Source of the DNA: Alkalihalobacillus pseudalcaliphilus
GTDB lineage: Bacteria; Bacillota; Bacilli; Bacillales; Bacillaceae_D
Direction of reading: 5' to 3'
DNA: 64,000 nucleotides
Assembly (NCBI RefSeq): GCF_028610675.1
Contig: NZ_JAQQWS010000001.1
Span: forward strand, 372,001 to 436,000
Shown here: positions 26,301-34,440 of the stretch, piece after piece
Layout: every line of letters begins with the position of its first letter
Position numbering within the stretch: the first letter of the stretch is position 1
Translations under genes and position numbers: made by a program
Notes under the pieces: generated by a model
Databases searched by the model: none
The model's input: the letters and a program-made list of their open reading frames with translations, nothing else
What the model was told of the DNA's origin: nothing

Positions 26301-27919
26301 TAATTTCGCCACCACCTCATCATGATATCTATTCCATTGAAGATTTAGCTGAGCTTATTCACGACTTAAAAAATGCCAACCCATCCGCGAAAATAAGCGT
26401 AAAGCTTGTTGCTGGTACAGGTGTTGGAACAATTGCCGCTGGTGTGGCAAAAGGTCGAGCCGATGGTATTATTATTAGTGGATATGATGGTGGTACAGGG
26501 GCGGCAGCACGAACGAGTATTAAACATACAGGATTGCCTTGGGAAATTGGTTTAGCTGAGACGCACCAAACTCTATTACTCAATAATTTAAGAAGTCGTG
26601 TGACGTTAGAAACAGACGGAAAATTAATGACGGGTAAAGATGTCGTAGTAGCAGCTTTACTTGGTGCAGAAGAGTACGCTTTTTCGACAGCTCCTTTAGT
26701 TGTTTTAGGCTGTATTGTGATGCGTGTCTGTCATTTAGATACATGTCCGGTTGGAATTGCGACACAAAATCCAGAGCTTCGAAAAAAATATATGGGTTCA
26801 CCTGATCATGTCGTGAACTTTATGACGTTTATCGCGGAAGAAATTCGTGAAATAATGGCTGAATTAGGATTCCGTACTTTTGATGAGATGATCGGTCAGA
26901 CTGATGTACTAGAGGTCGATCAAGATGTAGACAATGAAAAAGCAAAATTGTTGAAGCTGGAAAACTTGCTGTATCAACCTAAAGTTGCAACACAAGGTCA
27001 AAATTATAAAACGGTTGAACAGGATCACCAGCTTGAGGCATCGCTCGATCACCGTACTTTATTACCTGCAAGCAAACGGGCTTTAGAATATGGTGAAAAA
27101 GTCTATATTGAATCTGAAGTTAAGAATACCGACCGCGTAGTCGGCACCATTATCGGAAGTGAAATTAGCAAACGTTATGGTTTAGAGGGGCTACCGGAAG
27201 ATACGATTACTATTCAGTTGAATGGATCTGCTGGTCAAAGTTTGGGAGCTTTTCTTCCAAAAGGAGTGACGATCCGACTAGAAGGTGATGCAAATGATTA
27301 CACAGGTAAAGGTTTATCTGGAGGTAAGCTAATTATCGCTCCATCAAAGTCAGCTAGTTTTAACGCACATGAAAACATCTTAATTGGTAACACCACTTTC
27401 TATGGGGCAACAAATGGGGAAGCGTACATTAATGGTATTGCTGGTGAAAGATTTGCAGTTCGAAACTCCGGAAGCTCAGTGGTTGTAGAAGGTGTCGGTG
27501 ACCACGGACTTGAATACATGACAGGCGGTGTGGTTGTAAACCTAGGTCAAGTTGGTAAAAACTTTGCTGCTGGTATGTCAGGTGGGATTGCCTATGTTTA
27601 TAATCCTCATGGTGATTTCGCTCAGAAATGTAATCAAGAAATGGTTTTACTAGAGGAAGTAAAAGAAGACGAGGATATGGAACGCCTTCGTGTAATGATA
27701 ACCAAACATCAAAGCTATACAAATAGCCAGTTGGCTACCGAGTTATTAGCAAATTGGCAAGAAGCGATTCAACATTTTGTCAAAGTGATCCCTAAAGATT
27801 ATAAGCGCATGTTAGAAGCGATTCAACGAGTGAAGTTAGAGGGATTAGCAGATGTAGATGCTGTAATGGCTGCTTTTGATGAAAATAAAAATGATCAATC
27901 AAGGGTAAGTGGTAAGTAG
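23327..27919 (+). CDS. gltB: Glutamate synthase, large subunit
   Basis: The large GOGAT subunit transfers the amide of glutamine to 2-oxoglutarate. The N-terminal nucleophile cysteine is in FEHDNCGIGF, close to the start as needed for a type II amidotransferase. Central and FMN-binding domains follow, with GGKSNTGEGGEDPKRF and SGYDGGTGAAARTSIK; the 3Fe-4S cysteines are in C-x5-C-x4-C (CIVMRVCHLDTCPVGIAT). The C-terminal GXGXG beta-helix begins near residue 1,270. An upstream TTG (23300) is possible, but the GGAG-containing site suits the ATGs at 23327 or 23333 and gives an N terminus like B. subtilis GltA. gltD follows. Confidence 0.95.
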   Translation: MPMRNAGYPKKQGLYDPQFEHDNCGIGFLAHMKGNKSHQVVEDALHILRNLEHRGGQGDEVNTGDGAGILLQIPHRFFKKTCRVIGITLPHNEGYGVGMLFLPQINKERIRAEQTLERIIKEEQLDLLGWRDVPTDDSMLGNAAKSAMPYIKQLFIKKPDNIENIEEFERKLYVVRKCAEKEIASFITEGQSFYFTSLSSRTIVYKGMLTTEQVNQFYLDLNDQDFESALALVHSRFSTNTFPSWERAHPNRFMIHNGEINTIKGNVNWMHAREHLFESSLFSENINKVKPIIDQSGSDSSMFDNSLEFLSLAGRSMQHAAMMMIPEPWQNNPNMSPEKKAFYQYHSTLMEPWDGPTAIVFTNGKQIGACLDRNGLRPSRYYVTKDDYILMSSEVGVLDIKPENVLYKERLHPGQMLLVDTEEGRIIPDEEIKKDIASERPYQDWVNEHLIQLDDVLETSQVQNSDFSKLKERQLAYGYTYEEISKMIIPMIKDGVDPVGSMGYDSPLAVLSKKPQLLYNYFKQLFAQVTNPPIDAIREEIVTAMGTTIGAEANLLNPTAESCRHIHLPYPIINNEELAKLKHNKMEGFKATTLPILFDVNIGLEQALKQLFEQADRAIQTGHSLIILSDRGMNHQFAAIPSLLAISGLHHHLIRKGTRTKVSLLLESGEPREVHHHSVLLGYGAEAINPYVVLDTIDELIQDGLIEEYSYIESVNRYVKATTKGIMKVLSKMGISTIQSYRGAQIFEAVGISDEIIDRYFTWTTSRIGGINLAIIEQEVLTRHKRAYSNQEGLDKTLDPGDDLQWRRNGDPHQYNPHTIHMLQNACRSNNFPLFKKYSQSINEQTKQQTSLRGLLKFKKNLKSIAIDEVESASEIFKRFRTGAMSFGSISQEAHETLAIAMNRIGGKSNTGEGGEDPKRFIPDENGDLRRSSIKQVASGRFGVTSHYLVNADEIQIKVAQGAKPGEGGQLPGNKVYPWVAEVRGSTPGVGLISPPPHHDIYSIEDLAELIHDLKNANPSAKISVKLVAGTGVGTIAAGVAKGRADGIIISGYDGGTGAAARTSIKHTGLPWEIGLAETHQTLLLNNLRSRVTLETDGKLMTGKDVVVAALLGAEEYAFSTAPLVVLGCIVMRVCHLDTCPVGIATQNPELRKKYMGSPDHVVNFMTFIAEEIREIMAELGFRTFDEMIGQTDVLEVDQDVDNEKAKLLKLENLLYQPKVATQGQNYKTVEQDHQLEASLDHRTLLPASKRALEYGEKVYIESEVKNTDRVVGTIIGSEISKRYGLEGLPEDTITIQLNGSAGQSLGAFLPKGVTIRLEGDANDYTGKGLSGGKLIIAPSKSASFNAHENILIGNTTFYGATNGEAYINGIAGERFAVRNSGSSVVVEGVGDHGLEYMTGGVVVNLGQVGKNFAAGMSGGIAYVYNPHGDFAQKCNQEMVLLEEVKEDEDMERLRVMITKHQSYTNSQLATELLANWQEAIQHFVKVIPKDYKRMLEAIQRVKLEGLADVDAVMAAFDENKNDQSRVSGK

Positions 27920-27920
27920 T

Positions 27921-27947
27921 ATGGGGGCGTATGTTACGTACGCCCAT
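27921..27947 (+). promoter_or_regulatory. Hairpin between gltB and gltD
   Basis: ATGGG-GGCGTA and TACGTACGCCCAT can form a GC-rich stem of about 9-11 bp right after the gltB stop, with no T-run. It might partly terminate the transcript or protect its end; that is inference. Confidence 0.4.
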
Positions 27948-27991
27948 TCATATAAAACGACAATATCAGACTGTAGTTGGGAGTGAGAGAT

Positions 27992-29479
27992 TTGGGGAAA
28001 CCAACAGGATTTTTAGAATATAAAAGAGAAAACCCAACGAAGCGTGATCCATTTGAACGTACAAAAAGCTGGCAGGAATTTCAAATCTTAATGCCCGAAA
28101 AACAGTTAAGACAACAAGGGGCACGATGTATGGATTGTGGTGTTCCTTTTTGTCAAACGGGGACAACGATGGTTGGTTCAGGAGAAATTGGCTGTCCTGT
28201 TTATAATTTAATTCCTGAGTGGAATGATCTCGTTTATCGTGGGAAATGGAAAGAGGCTCTTGAGCGGCTACATAAGACAAACAACTTCCCTGAGTTTACC
28301 GGAAGGGTATGTCCTGCTCCGTGTGAAGGCTCCTGTACATTAGCAATTAATGATAAAGCTGTCACAATAAAAAGTATGGAATTCCATATTGTTGAACGTG
28401 GTTTTCAAGAAGGTTGGATTGTAGCGAATCCTCCGAAAACAAGAACAGGAAAAAAAGTAGCCATTGTTGGCTCAGGACCAGCTGGTTTAGCTGCTGCTGC
28501 TCAACTAAATAAGGCAGGACATCTCGTAACGGTTTTTGAAAGAGAGGACCGTATTGGAGGATTATTAACGTACGGGATTCCAGATGTGAAATTAGCTAAC
28601 CATGTTGTGCAAAGACGTATCAAGCTCTTAGAAGAAGAGGGGATTTTGTTCCAAACGGGCACAGAGATTGGCAAAGACCTTACTGCTCATCAGCTTGAGA
28701 AAGAGTATGATGCTGTTATTTTATGTACAGGCGCGACAAAGCCTCGTGATGTAGAATTAGAAGGGCGTGAACTTGAAGGCATACATTTTGCCATGGATTT
28801 TCTAACAGCTAATACAAAGAGTTTGCTTAATTCACAATTTGAGGACCAATCATTTATACATGCAGGAAATAAAAATGTAATTGTCATTGGTGGTGGCGAT
28901 ACTGGTACCGATTGTATTACTACGTCTGTAAGGCATGGAGCCAAATCAATTACACAATTTGACATTAATCGGATGAAGTTAGATGAAAGACCATCTAATA
29001 ATCCGTGGCCGCTTTTCCCTATTGTCCATCAAGCAGATGATGGTCATAAAGAAGCAAAAGCTGTATACGGGGAAGATCCTCGTGCGTATCAATTAATGAC
29101 TACAAAATTTGTTGGTAACGAACTAGGGCAAGTAAAAGAAATTCATACGATTGATGTTGAGACGGAAATAGATGCCAATGGTAAAAAAACTCGTCAACCG
29201 ATCCCTGGTTCAGAAAAAGTATGGCCAGCTGATTTAGTATTCCTTGCAGTTGGTTTTACAGGACCTGAGCAACAATTACTTGAGCAAATGTCTATCCAAA
29301 CAGATAGAAGAACAAATATCAAAGCTGAATATGGTTCATATCAAACGAATATTGAAGGTATATTTGCTGCAGGTGATAACCGAAGAGGTCAAAGTTTAGT
29401 TGTCTGGGCAATTCATGAAGGCAGAGAAGCGGCAAGAGAGTGTGATCGTTACCTAATGGGAGCTTCTAATCTACCCTAA
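27992..29479 (+). CDS. gltD: Glutamate synthase, small subunit
   Basis: This NADPH-oxidising flavoprotein passes electrons to the large subunit. N-terminal Fe-S cysteines are in GARCMDCGVPFC and GRVCPAPCEGSC. The FAD site is VAIVGSGPAGLAAA and the NADPH site VIVIGGGDTGTDC; the C-terminal FAD motif is GIFAAGDNRRGQSLVV. The start is TTG at 27992 with GGGAG 8 nt upstream, giving the family N terminus MGKPTGFLEY. It is the second gene of the gltBD operon. Confidence 0.95.
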   Translation: MGKPTGFLEYKRENPTKRDPFERTKSWQEFQILMPEKQLRQQGARCMDCGVPFCQTGTTMVGSGEIGCPVYNLIPEWNDLVYRGKWKEALERLHKTNNFPEFTGRVCPAPCEGSCTLAINDKAVTIKSMEFHIVERGFQEGWIVANPPKTRTGKKVAIVGSGPAGLAAAAQLNKAGHLVTVFEREDRIGGLLTYGIPDVKLANHVVQRRIKLLEEEGILFQTGTEIGKDLTAHQLEKEYDAVILCTGATKPRDVELEGRELEGIHFAMDFLTANTKSLLNSQFEDQSFIHAGNKNVIVIGGGDTGTDCITTSVRHGAKSITQFDINRMKLDERPSNNPWPLFPIVHQADDGHKEAKAVYGEDPRAYQLMTTKFVGNELGQVKEIHTIDVETEIDANGKKTRQPIPGSEKVWPADLVFLAVGFTGPEQQLLEQMSIQTDRRTNIKAEYGSYQTNIEGIFAAGDNRRGQSLVVWAIHEGREAARECDRYLMGASNLP

Positions 29480-29569
29480 ACTACAATTCTATGAAAAAAT
29501 GAATAGCCTTTTCACCAGAAATATGAGATGATATAATTGTCTATACAAGTATGGTGAGGAGGCGTTTTT

Positions 29570-30211
29570 TTGTTACACTGGATGAAACGAAGCTTATTAG
29601 TAACGAGTGCACTTTTATCAATCGGCCTTGTCACCTCAGGACATGATTACCGAGAGGCACATGCAGAAGAACCACGATTACCAAAAGCTACTTATGATGA
29701 TCGTGTAAATATTTATAAAGTGAATGAAAACGAGTATGGATTATTTCATTCTGTTATACCAACAAGTACAGCTACCGACAAATACATACATCGAGATGTT
29801 TCTTCAGCGGATGTATTTAATTCTTACGTTAAGCAATTTGCATATGATATGAGTATGTTAAAATTTGGTGATGTGATTTCTGATAAAATTAAGGAACCTT
29901 TTGAAGAAGTCATCGTACCACAATTGTCTGAAGTTTTAGAAGAAACGACCAATCATTTAACGGCAGAGCAATGGAAAACAGTGAAGTTATCAACAAAGCC
30001 AGCAGACGGTTTAGGAGAGAAGATTTTTCATTTATATAATGAAGAAAGTGGAGAAGACATTTTTAGATTTCATGTCAGACGAGATCAGCCACCTAAAAAA
30101 GGTTATTGGTTTAATTTTCACTATCATACTTATTTAGATAAATATGAAGGACATCATTCATTAGGTAGTATATATTGGGGTAAAAACAGCCCACCTAAAT
30201 GGATGAGTTGA
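29570..30211 (+). CDS. ypjP: YpjP-like exported protein
   Basis: A 213-residue protein with an N-terminal signal or anchor segment (WMKRSLLVTSALLSIGL) and the YpjP signature near the C terminus: FRFHVRRDQPP, GYWFNFHYHTYLD, LGSIYWGKNSPPKWMS. Its function is unknown; it is expected outside the membrane. The start is TTG, nine nt after GAGGAGG, matching the B. subtilis YpjP N terminus. Confidence 0.9.
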   Translation: MLHWMKRSLLVTSALLSIGLVTSGHDYREAHAEEPRLPKATYDDRVNIYKVNENEYGLFHSVIPTSTATDKYIHRDVSSADVFNSYVKQFAYDMSMLKFGDVISDKIKEPFEEVIVPQLSEVLEETTNHLTAEQWKTVKLSTKPADGLGEKIFHLYNEESGEDIFRFHVRRDQPPKKGYWFNFHYHTYLDKYEGHHSLGSIYWGKNSPPKWMS

Positions 30212-30217
30212 TACATC

Positions 30218-30258
30218 AAACACATGATTGAGCTGTACTGCTTATTCATGTGTTTTTT
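30218..30258 (+). terminator. Terminator of ypjP
   Basis: AAACACATGA (30218-30227) pairs with TCATGTGTTT (30246-30255) and runs into T; the repeat tag GTATGAAAGTT follows at once. Confidence 0.7.
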
Positions 30259-30505
30259 GTATGAAAGTTAAGGCGAACATAGAATGTTACTCGTCGCTAC
30301 CGAAAATTATGCTCTCCGTCCCACGAGAGTCTCCGCATATTTTCGTCCGCTTGTTTAATCTAAAATCTCTTGTTCAATAAACACTCTTAAAACATTCATT
30401 AAATTGAAAGAGAACAAAGTGAATGAAAGACTACTAGTAAAGGGTAAAGCACGGCTTTCATCTGTGTTGGTGGCGAAGTGAATGCGGTTTTGTCATAGAA
30501 GTTTT
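30255..30505 (-). repeat. Inverted C (internally deleted) and D dispersed repeats
   Basis: On the minus strand, about 30270-30350 contains CGAAAATATGCGGAGACTC and GCATAATTTTCGGTAGCGA, the two outer arms of the C element, without the nested central hairpin found at 42290-42340. About 30455-30500 is an inverted D module (GTTGGTGGCGAAGTGAATG). The 30212-30621 region holds no gene. Confidence 0.78.
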
Positions 30506-30621
30506 AGTAGGAATTTAATCGGGAATCTAATCTTAGTAAAATAGTCATGCTGACGAGGGATTTCTGATGTGATAAGATAAGAAATATGGGACAATAGGAA
30601 TGATGTAAGGAGGGTTAATGA

Positions 30622-30969
30622 ATGAAAAAGCATCAAATATGGTTCCTTTGTATGACTGGAATCGTTTTTATTGGTATATGGACGATTGCTATTGTTCAAT
30701 TCACTTCAGAAGATCCAGAGGTTTCAAAAGAGGCTAATGAAGAACTACATCAACAAGTTGAGGATTTAGTGGCAGTTCGAGACGTAGAGGAGCCAGAAGA
30801 TATAGAGGTAGAAGATAAGAAACAAGTAAATGATAGGCACAATCAATTGATTCCTGAAGGAAAAATAGATTTAAGTCAATTTGACTTTAGTGATATCTCG
30901 ACACCACTTGGAATTCCTATAGATGGTATTTTGAACAAAATTGGTTTACAAGTGTCTGAACAGGATTAA
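30622..30969 (+). CDS. Small single-pass membrane protein, unknown function
   Basis: A 115-residue protein: a short basic N terminus (MKKH), one hydrophobic segment (about 6-27), then an acidic extracytoplasmic region with many Glu and Asp, ending GLQVSEQD. AAGGAGGG lies 7 nt before the ATG. It precedes two further small genes in the same direction, the last being kapB. I do not recognise the family. Confidence 0.68.
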   Translation: MKKHQIWFLCMTGIVFIGIWTIAIVQFTSEDPEVSKEANEELHQQVEDLVAVRDVEEPEDIEVEDKKQVNDRHNQLIPEGKIDLSQFDFSDISTPLGIPIDGILNKIGLQVSEQD

Positions 30970-31063
30970 AACAGTCAAATTATCTTCATGATTTATTACA
31001 CATTTGTTAGGGCTTTTTTGGTACGATAGAAGTATAGTTGTTCTTGCGAGGAGGAGCCCGGCA

Positions 31064-31315
31064 TTGGAAATATTAAAAAGGTTTAAAGAAATTCCGAATT
31101 GGTTAAAATGGATGTTTCGATTGATCATGGCGTATGTTGCATTATTATCTATTATTCTTGCATCAACCATTTTTGTTGTCTTAATAACATTTACATTTAT
31201 TATTATAGACTTTTTTAGTGGTGGCGAAGGAATGAAAACGTATGCCGAAGAAAATTTAGTACCTATTTCAGAGTTTATGTGGCATTTATTTACTTTATTA
31301 GTGCCTGGTCTATAA
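31064..31315 (+). CDS. Small membrane protein, unknown function
   Basis: The frame is open from 31004, but the strong GAGGAGGAG (31048-31056) is 7 nt before the TTG at 31064, giving an 83-residue protein starting MEILKRFKEIPNW. It has an amphipathic basic N terminus, a long hydrophobic segment (about 17-48) and a second short hydrophobic end (FTLLVPGL). Its function is unknown. The stop is 18 nt before kapB, suggesting one operon. Confidence 0.65.
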   Translation: MEILKRFKEIPNWLKWMFRLIMAYVALLSIILASTIFVVLITFTFIIIDFFSGGEGMKTYAEENLVPISEFMWHLFTLLVPGL

Positions 31316-31333
31316 TGGAGAGGGAGTGTCTAG

Positions 31334-31702
31334 ATGCATATAGTGCAAGCTGTTTATAAAACAGGTGTATATATCGGCGAATGTCTAGAAGTACTAGGGG
31401 ATCAAAACAAAGCTCTCGTGAAGGTTTTGGCCGTAAAAAAACATCCTCAACAAGGTGATTTACACCATCCGAAACAAACGGAAAATGTATTTTTTCATGA
31501 AAGAAAAGCACTTGCTGAATATGAAAAGGCTTGGATGCCACTTGCTTCGTTAAAAAACTACGAAGGTGAAATCCCTACATATAAAGATTCACTAGCAGTA
31601 GCATTAAATTCATTATTAGAGAAATTACAAAGCGAGGACACACCGTTTAATCAAAATAGCATCAAAACCTTAAACGAACTAAAAAAGGAATACCATATAT
31701 GA
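31334..31702 (+). CDS. kapB: Kinase-associated protein B
   Basis: KapB is needed for activity of the sporulation kinase KinB in B. subtilis. The match is strong: YKTGVYIGECLEV, VKVLAVKKHPQQGDLHHP, VFFHERKALAEYEKAW, and YEGEIPTYKDSL. The protein is 122 residues and lacks an N-terminal signal or lipobox, as the family often does despite its lipoprotein name. No kinB lies beside it in this window. Confidence 0.9.
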   Translation: MHIVQAVYKTGVYIGECLEVLGDQNKALVKVLAVKKHPQQGDLHHPKQTENVFFHERKALAEYEKAWMPLASLKNYEGEIPTYKDSLAVALNSLLEKLQSEDTPFNQNSIKTLNELKKEYHI

Positions 31703-31707
31703 TACGA

Positions 31708-31745
31708 AAAAACACCAAGTTCACACACAACTTGGTGTTTTCTCG
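31708..31745 (+). terminator. Terminator of kapB
   Basis: A near-perfect stem (31708-31721 with 31729-31741) and 7-nt loop run into TTTT. Confidence 0.87.
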
Positions 31746-31765
31746 TATTAAACCTCAATTAACCT

Positions 31766-31968
31766 TTACCACAGTTCACTTCGCCACCAACAAAGATAAA
31801 AGTAGTGGCGACTTTTTAAACAGTTGGCCCGTTTACAACTCGCTCACCATCAGGAGTCAGCCGAACAAACAGGGAGCACTTTCCTGCTAAGGTCATTTAT
31901 CGTAAGGTGGATGACCAGCTAACTTCACGGCGCAAACTATCGCTCCACAGTTCACTTTCATACAAAAA
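31766..31968 (+). repeat. D-B dispersed repeat
   Basis: A partial D (CACTTCGCCACCAACAAAG) leads into a full B module (31804-31968): AGTGGCGAC, CGTTTACAACTCG, GAACAAACAGGGAGCAC, and the end tag CTTTCATACAAAA. This occupies most of the kapB-dapA gap. Confidence 0.85.
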
Positions 31969-32006
31969 AGGATGAGAACATAATTCTCACCCTTAGACAC
32001 GCTAAA

Positions 32007-32894
32007 TTAGCTAACAAAAAAACTAACAGAACGATGTAAATATGATTGTAATAGCTCAAGCTCTTGTGTTGTTAAAGGAACTAAAGGTAACCGGACAGAT
32101 CCAACGGAAATTCCATTTAATTCGAGTGCTGCTTTCACAGAAGTTGGATTAGGTGTAGCGAATAAAGCTTTCATTAAAGGTAATAACTCACGGTGCTGTA
32201 AAGCAGCAATCTGAACTTGCCCGCTCATATAGTTTTGAATCATCTGTTGCATCTCATTACCAATCACATGAGAACTAACAGAAACAACTCCGGCTCCACC
32301 AATAGCTATAACTGGTAACGTCAAGCTATCGTCACCACTATATAATAAGAAGCCATCCGGAGCTTGAGCAATAATAGCAGACATTGCCTCTAAATCGCCA
32401 CTCGCTTCTTTTGTCGCAATAACATTAGGAATTTGGGCTAAACGTAAAGTGGTATCTACATTAATATTAACACTACTTCTTCCAGGAATATTATATAGCA
32501 TCACAGGCAAATGAGTAGATGTAGCGATCGCCTTAAAATGTTGATATAAACCTTCTTGAGAAGGCTTGTTGTAATATGGTGCAACAAGCATAACCATATC
32601 TACGCCAATTTTTTCTGCTTCCTTTGTTAATTCAATCGAAGCTTGTGTTGAATTAGAACCTGTGCCAGCAATAACAGGTATCCGACCATTGACCACTTGA
32701 ACGACCGTTCTAAATAGTTGTAGCTTTTCCTCATGTGTCAAAGTAGGTGACTCGCCTGTAGTACCACCGACTACGAGTGCATCTGTTCCATTTGAAATTA
32801 AATGCTCCACTAATTGTTTTGTTTTGGCAACATCCACCCTTTGCTCAGCATTAAATGGGGTAACCATCGCCGTTATAACTCGTCCTAAATTCAT
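32007..32894 (-). CDS. dapA: 4-hydroxy-tetrahydrodipicolinate synthase
   Basis: DapA condenses pyruvate with aspartate semialdehyde, the first step of the lysine and dipicolinate branch. Visible motifs: GGTTGESPTLTHEEK, the tyrosine in LVAPYYNKPSQEGLYQHF, the Schiff-base lysine in VIATKEASGDL, and LLYSGDDSLTLP. The length of about 295 residues is standard. The ATG at 32894 is chosen because GAGGGTGAG lies just upstream; a TTG at 32909 overlaps that site. It is preceded by a lysine riboswitch and terminator on the same strand, and is not in a dapG-type operon here. Confidence 0.95.
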   Translation of the reverse strand: MNLGRVITAMVTPFNAEQRVDVAKTKQLVEHLISNGTDALVVGGTTGESPTLTHEEKLQLFRTVVQVVNGRIPVIAGTGSNSTQASIELTKEAEKIGVDMVMLVAPYYNKPSQEGLYQHFKAIATSTHLPVMLYNIPGRSSVNINVDTTLRLAQIPNVIATKEASGDLEAMSAIIAQAPDGFLLYSGDDSLTLPVIAIGGAGVVSVSSHVIGNEMQQMIQNYMSGQVQIAALQHRELLPLMKALFATPNPTSVKAALELNGISVGSVRLPLVPLTTQELELLQSYLHRSVSFFVS

Positions 32895-32962
32895 AATTCT
32901 CACCCTCAATTTCAGTATCGTTCATATAATTATATGGGCTAAATTTTATATTTGTGAATCAA

Positions 32963-32997
32963 CACAAAAAAACAACAATGAAGGATCTCATTGCTGC
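32963..32997 (-). terminator. Riboswitch-controlled terminator before dapA
   Basis: On the minus strand CAGCAATGA and TCATTGTTG form a 9-bp stem followed by seven T. It is the expression platform of the lysine riboswitch. The 3' arm of aptamer helix P1 can instead pair with the 5' terminator arm (ATCTCA...TTG with CAATGAGAT), consistent with an antiterminator. Confidence 0.85.
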
Positions 32998-33032
32998 ATG
33001 GCAATAAATGTGTATACACAATCATTCCAATG

Positions 33033-33223
33033 CGTGAGATAGCCCTCCATATAGCCTTAGCCAGCTATATGACAGTCCTGTACTTATTAAGTCACAGTCC
33101 CAACTAAATAAAAGATGAGTATTTTATTTAGCTTCGGCAAAATTCCCTTTAAATATGTATCCATGAAGACTCATCCTTCTACACATATCTACTCATGAAG
33201 TTTGCACCTCTACCCTCACTTCA
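33033..33223 (-). promoter_or_regulatory. Lysine riboswitch (L box) aptamer
   Basis: Read on the minus strand, the lysine aptamer core is clear: GTAGAGGTGCAAACTTCA at the 5' end, then AAGGATGAGTCTTCATGG, AAAGGGAATTTTGCCGAAGC, GTTGGGACTG, ACAGGACTGTCATATAGC, and the closing GGAGGGCTATCTCAC that pairs with the start. Order and spacing match the lysC leader of B. subtilis. It should shut off dapA when lysine is plentiful. Confidence 0.93.
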
Positions 33224-33324
33224 ACTATTGAAGTAAAGATTATTCACTTTGTGACTCTACCTTATCAAAAGATAAAGCACATTGCAATGGTTTCAGCTCA
33301 CATTTACGCATTGTAATAAAATGA

Positions 33325-33477
33325 TCAAATTTTATTACGGATAATTGGGATTTGAATCTCGTTTAGGAGCTCGTCCAATTCTTGACTACAGCGGACAGTT
33401 TGTGCAGATGTAAACCCGTATTTTTTGGCTAAACGTAGCATTTGACTTCGTTTTGATTCAATTAGTCTTCTTTTCAT
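33325..33477 (-). CDS. Spo0E-family aspartyl-phosphate phosphatase, small
   Basis: A 50-residue protein encoded leftward between the riboswitch and a lipoprotein gene. It contains the Spo0E signature SQELDELLNE at residues 31-40, preceded by a helix rich in Lys and Arg (MKRRLIESKRSQMLRLAKKYG). Family members dephosphorylate Spo0A~P and delay sporulation. GGAG lies 8 nt before the ATG. A 10-bp AT-rich palindrome (33313-33338) covers the stop codon. The target here is inference. Confidence 0.8.
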   Translation of the reverse strand: MKRRLIESKRSQMLRLAKKYGFTSAQTVRCSQELDELLNEIQIPIIRNKI

Positions 33478-33704
33478 CTTTCCCACTCCATTGTTTTTTA
33501 TCGTTCATTAGTTCATTTATATTCAACGCTTTCACACAAGGTTTATTATATGAAGAACAGACAATAAATGAAAGTCTTTCCATAAAACTAGTCATAATTA
33601 GCTAAAAGTAGAAATGATTCGACAATAAGAATATGTCTGAGCCTAAATTTACCTCGTTGAATTTCTTATTTATGTGCAAAATAAAAGAAGAGAGGAGGGG
33701 TTGC
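33478..33704. other. Divergent intergenic region, Spo0E-like gene and YhcN-like gene
   Basis: AT-rich, with no gene. It must hold divergent promoters, but I cannot assign them securely. Confidence 0.5.
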
Positions 33705-34391
33705 ATGAAAAAACAAAATTTCTTGTTTTCAGTAGTCATTTTGACGATGCTTATAACGAGTGGATGTGTGACTGAACAACAGAAGCCGCTAGGAGCGAAG
33801 TCGAATCCACAAAATACGTTTAGTGGTGTAGGTATCCAAGAAGTGCGTAGCCATGAAGGCCCTATTTCAGATATGCTTGTTCCAGACGATACGGTCTTAC
33901 AATTAACAGAGAAAAAATCTCCGTATGAAGAAGGAGTTCACGGCTATAAGAGAAATATCGGTCTAAAAGAAAAAGGCTTAACATCAAACGGAGTAATGAA
34001 TAACAGACCTGGAAAAATAAAAGAGTTATATCCACCACATCAAACGAAGATATTAACAACTAAAGAAGAAAACCACAATTACCAAGAAAACGTAAATTTT
34101 AAACAAGCCCTACTTAGCCTTGAAACGATTCAAGATGTTCACATCGTAGAGACAAATGAGCAAATTTTAGTGGGGATTGAATCAAGTGGTGGTCATCATG
34201 AACATCAAAATAAGGTGGAGAAAACCGTTCAAGCATACGCCAATGAATATGATATTGATAAAGAAGTGATAGTCACAACCAAGAGAACCATCATTAATCG
34301 AATGGAAGCTTTTGAGAACCACGAAGAAGGGCGTTTTCCTTTTCGGTCCTTTAAAGGAATGATGGCTGAATTCAAAGAATTATTCCGTTAA
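33705..34391 (+). CDS. YhcN/YlaJ family lipoprotein
   Basis: A 228-residue lipoprotein. The signal peptide ends in the lipobox LITSGC (C21). The C-terminal ~110 residues contain the YhcN/YlaJ pattern around IQDVHIVETNEQILVGIE and an E-K-x-V-Q-A-Y-A-N-E-Y helix. Members of this family are found in the spore inner membrane. The frame opens 72 nt upstream, but GAGGAGGGG directly before the ATG at 33705 fixes the start. Confidence 0.82.
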   Translation: MKKQNFLFSVVILTMLITSGCVTEQQKPLGAKSNPQNTFSGVGIQEVRSHEGPISDMLVPDDTVLQLTEKKSPYEEGVHGYKRNIGLKEKGLTSNGVMNNRPGKIKELYPPHQTKILTTKEENHNYQENVNFKQALLSLETIQDVHIVETNEQILVGIESSGGHHEHQNKVEKTVQAYANEYDIDKEVIVTTKRTIINRMEAFENHEEGRFPFRSFKGMMAEFKELFR

Positions 34392-34396
34392 TCATA

Positions 34397-34440
34397 AATG
34401 GCTGTCTATTTTCTATCGAATAGAGCAGCCATTCTTTTTA
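34397..34440. terminator. Terminator between convergent lipoprotein genes
   Basis: AATGGCTG (34397-34404) pairs with CAGCCATT (34426-34433), with inner pairing TCTATT/AATAGA. T-rich on the right; the leftward gene's stop lies at its edge. Confidence 0.78.

Noticed and set aside
33313..33338. Terminator at the end of the Spo0E-like gene
   Set aside because: A 10-bp AT-rich palindrome is present but lacks a following T-run on the minus strand, so I left it out as a terminator.
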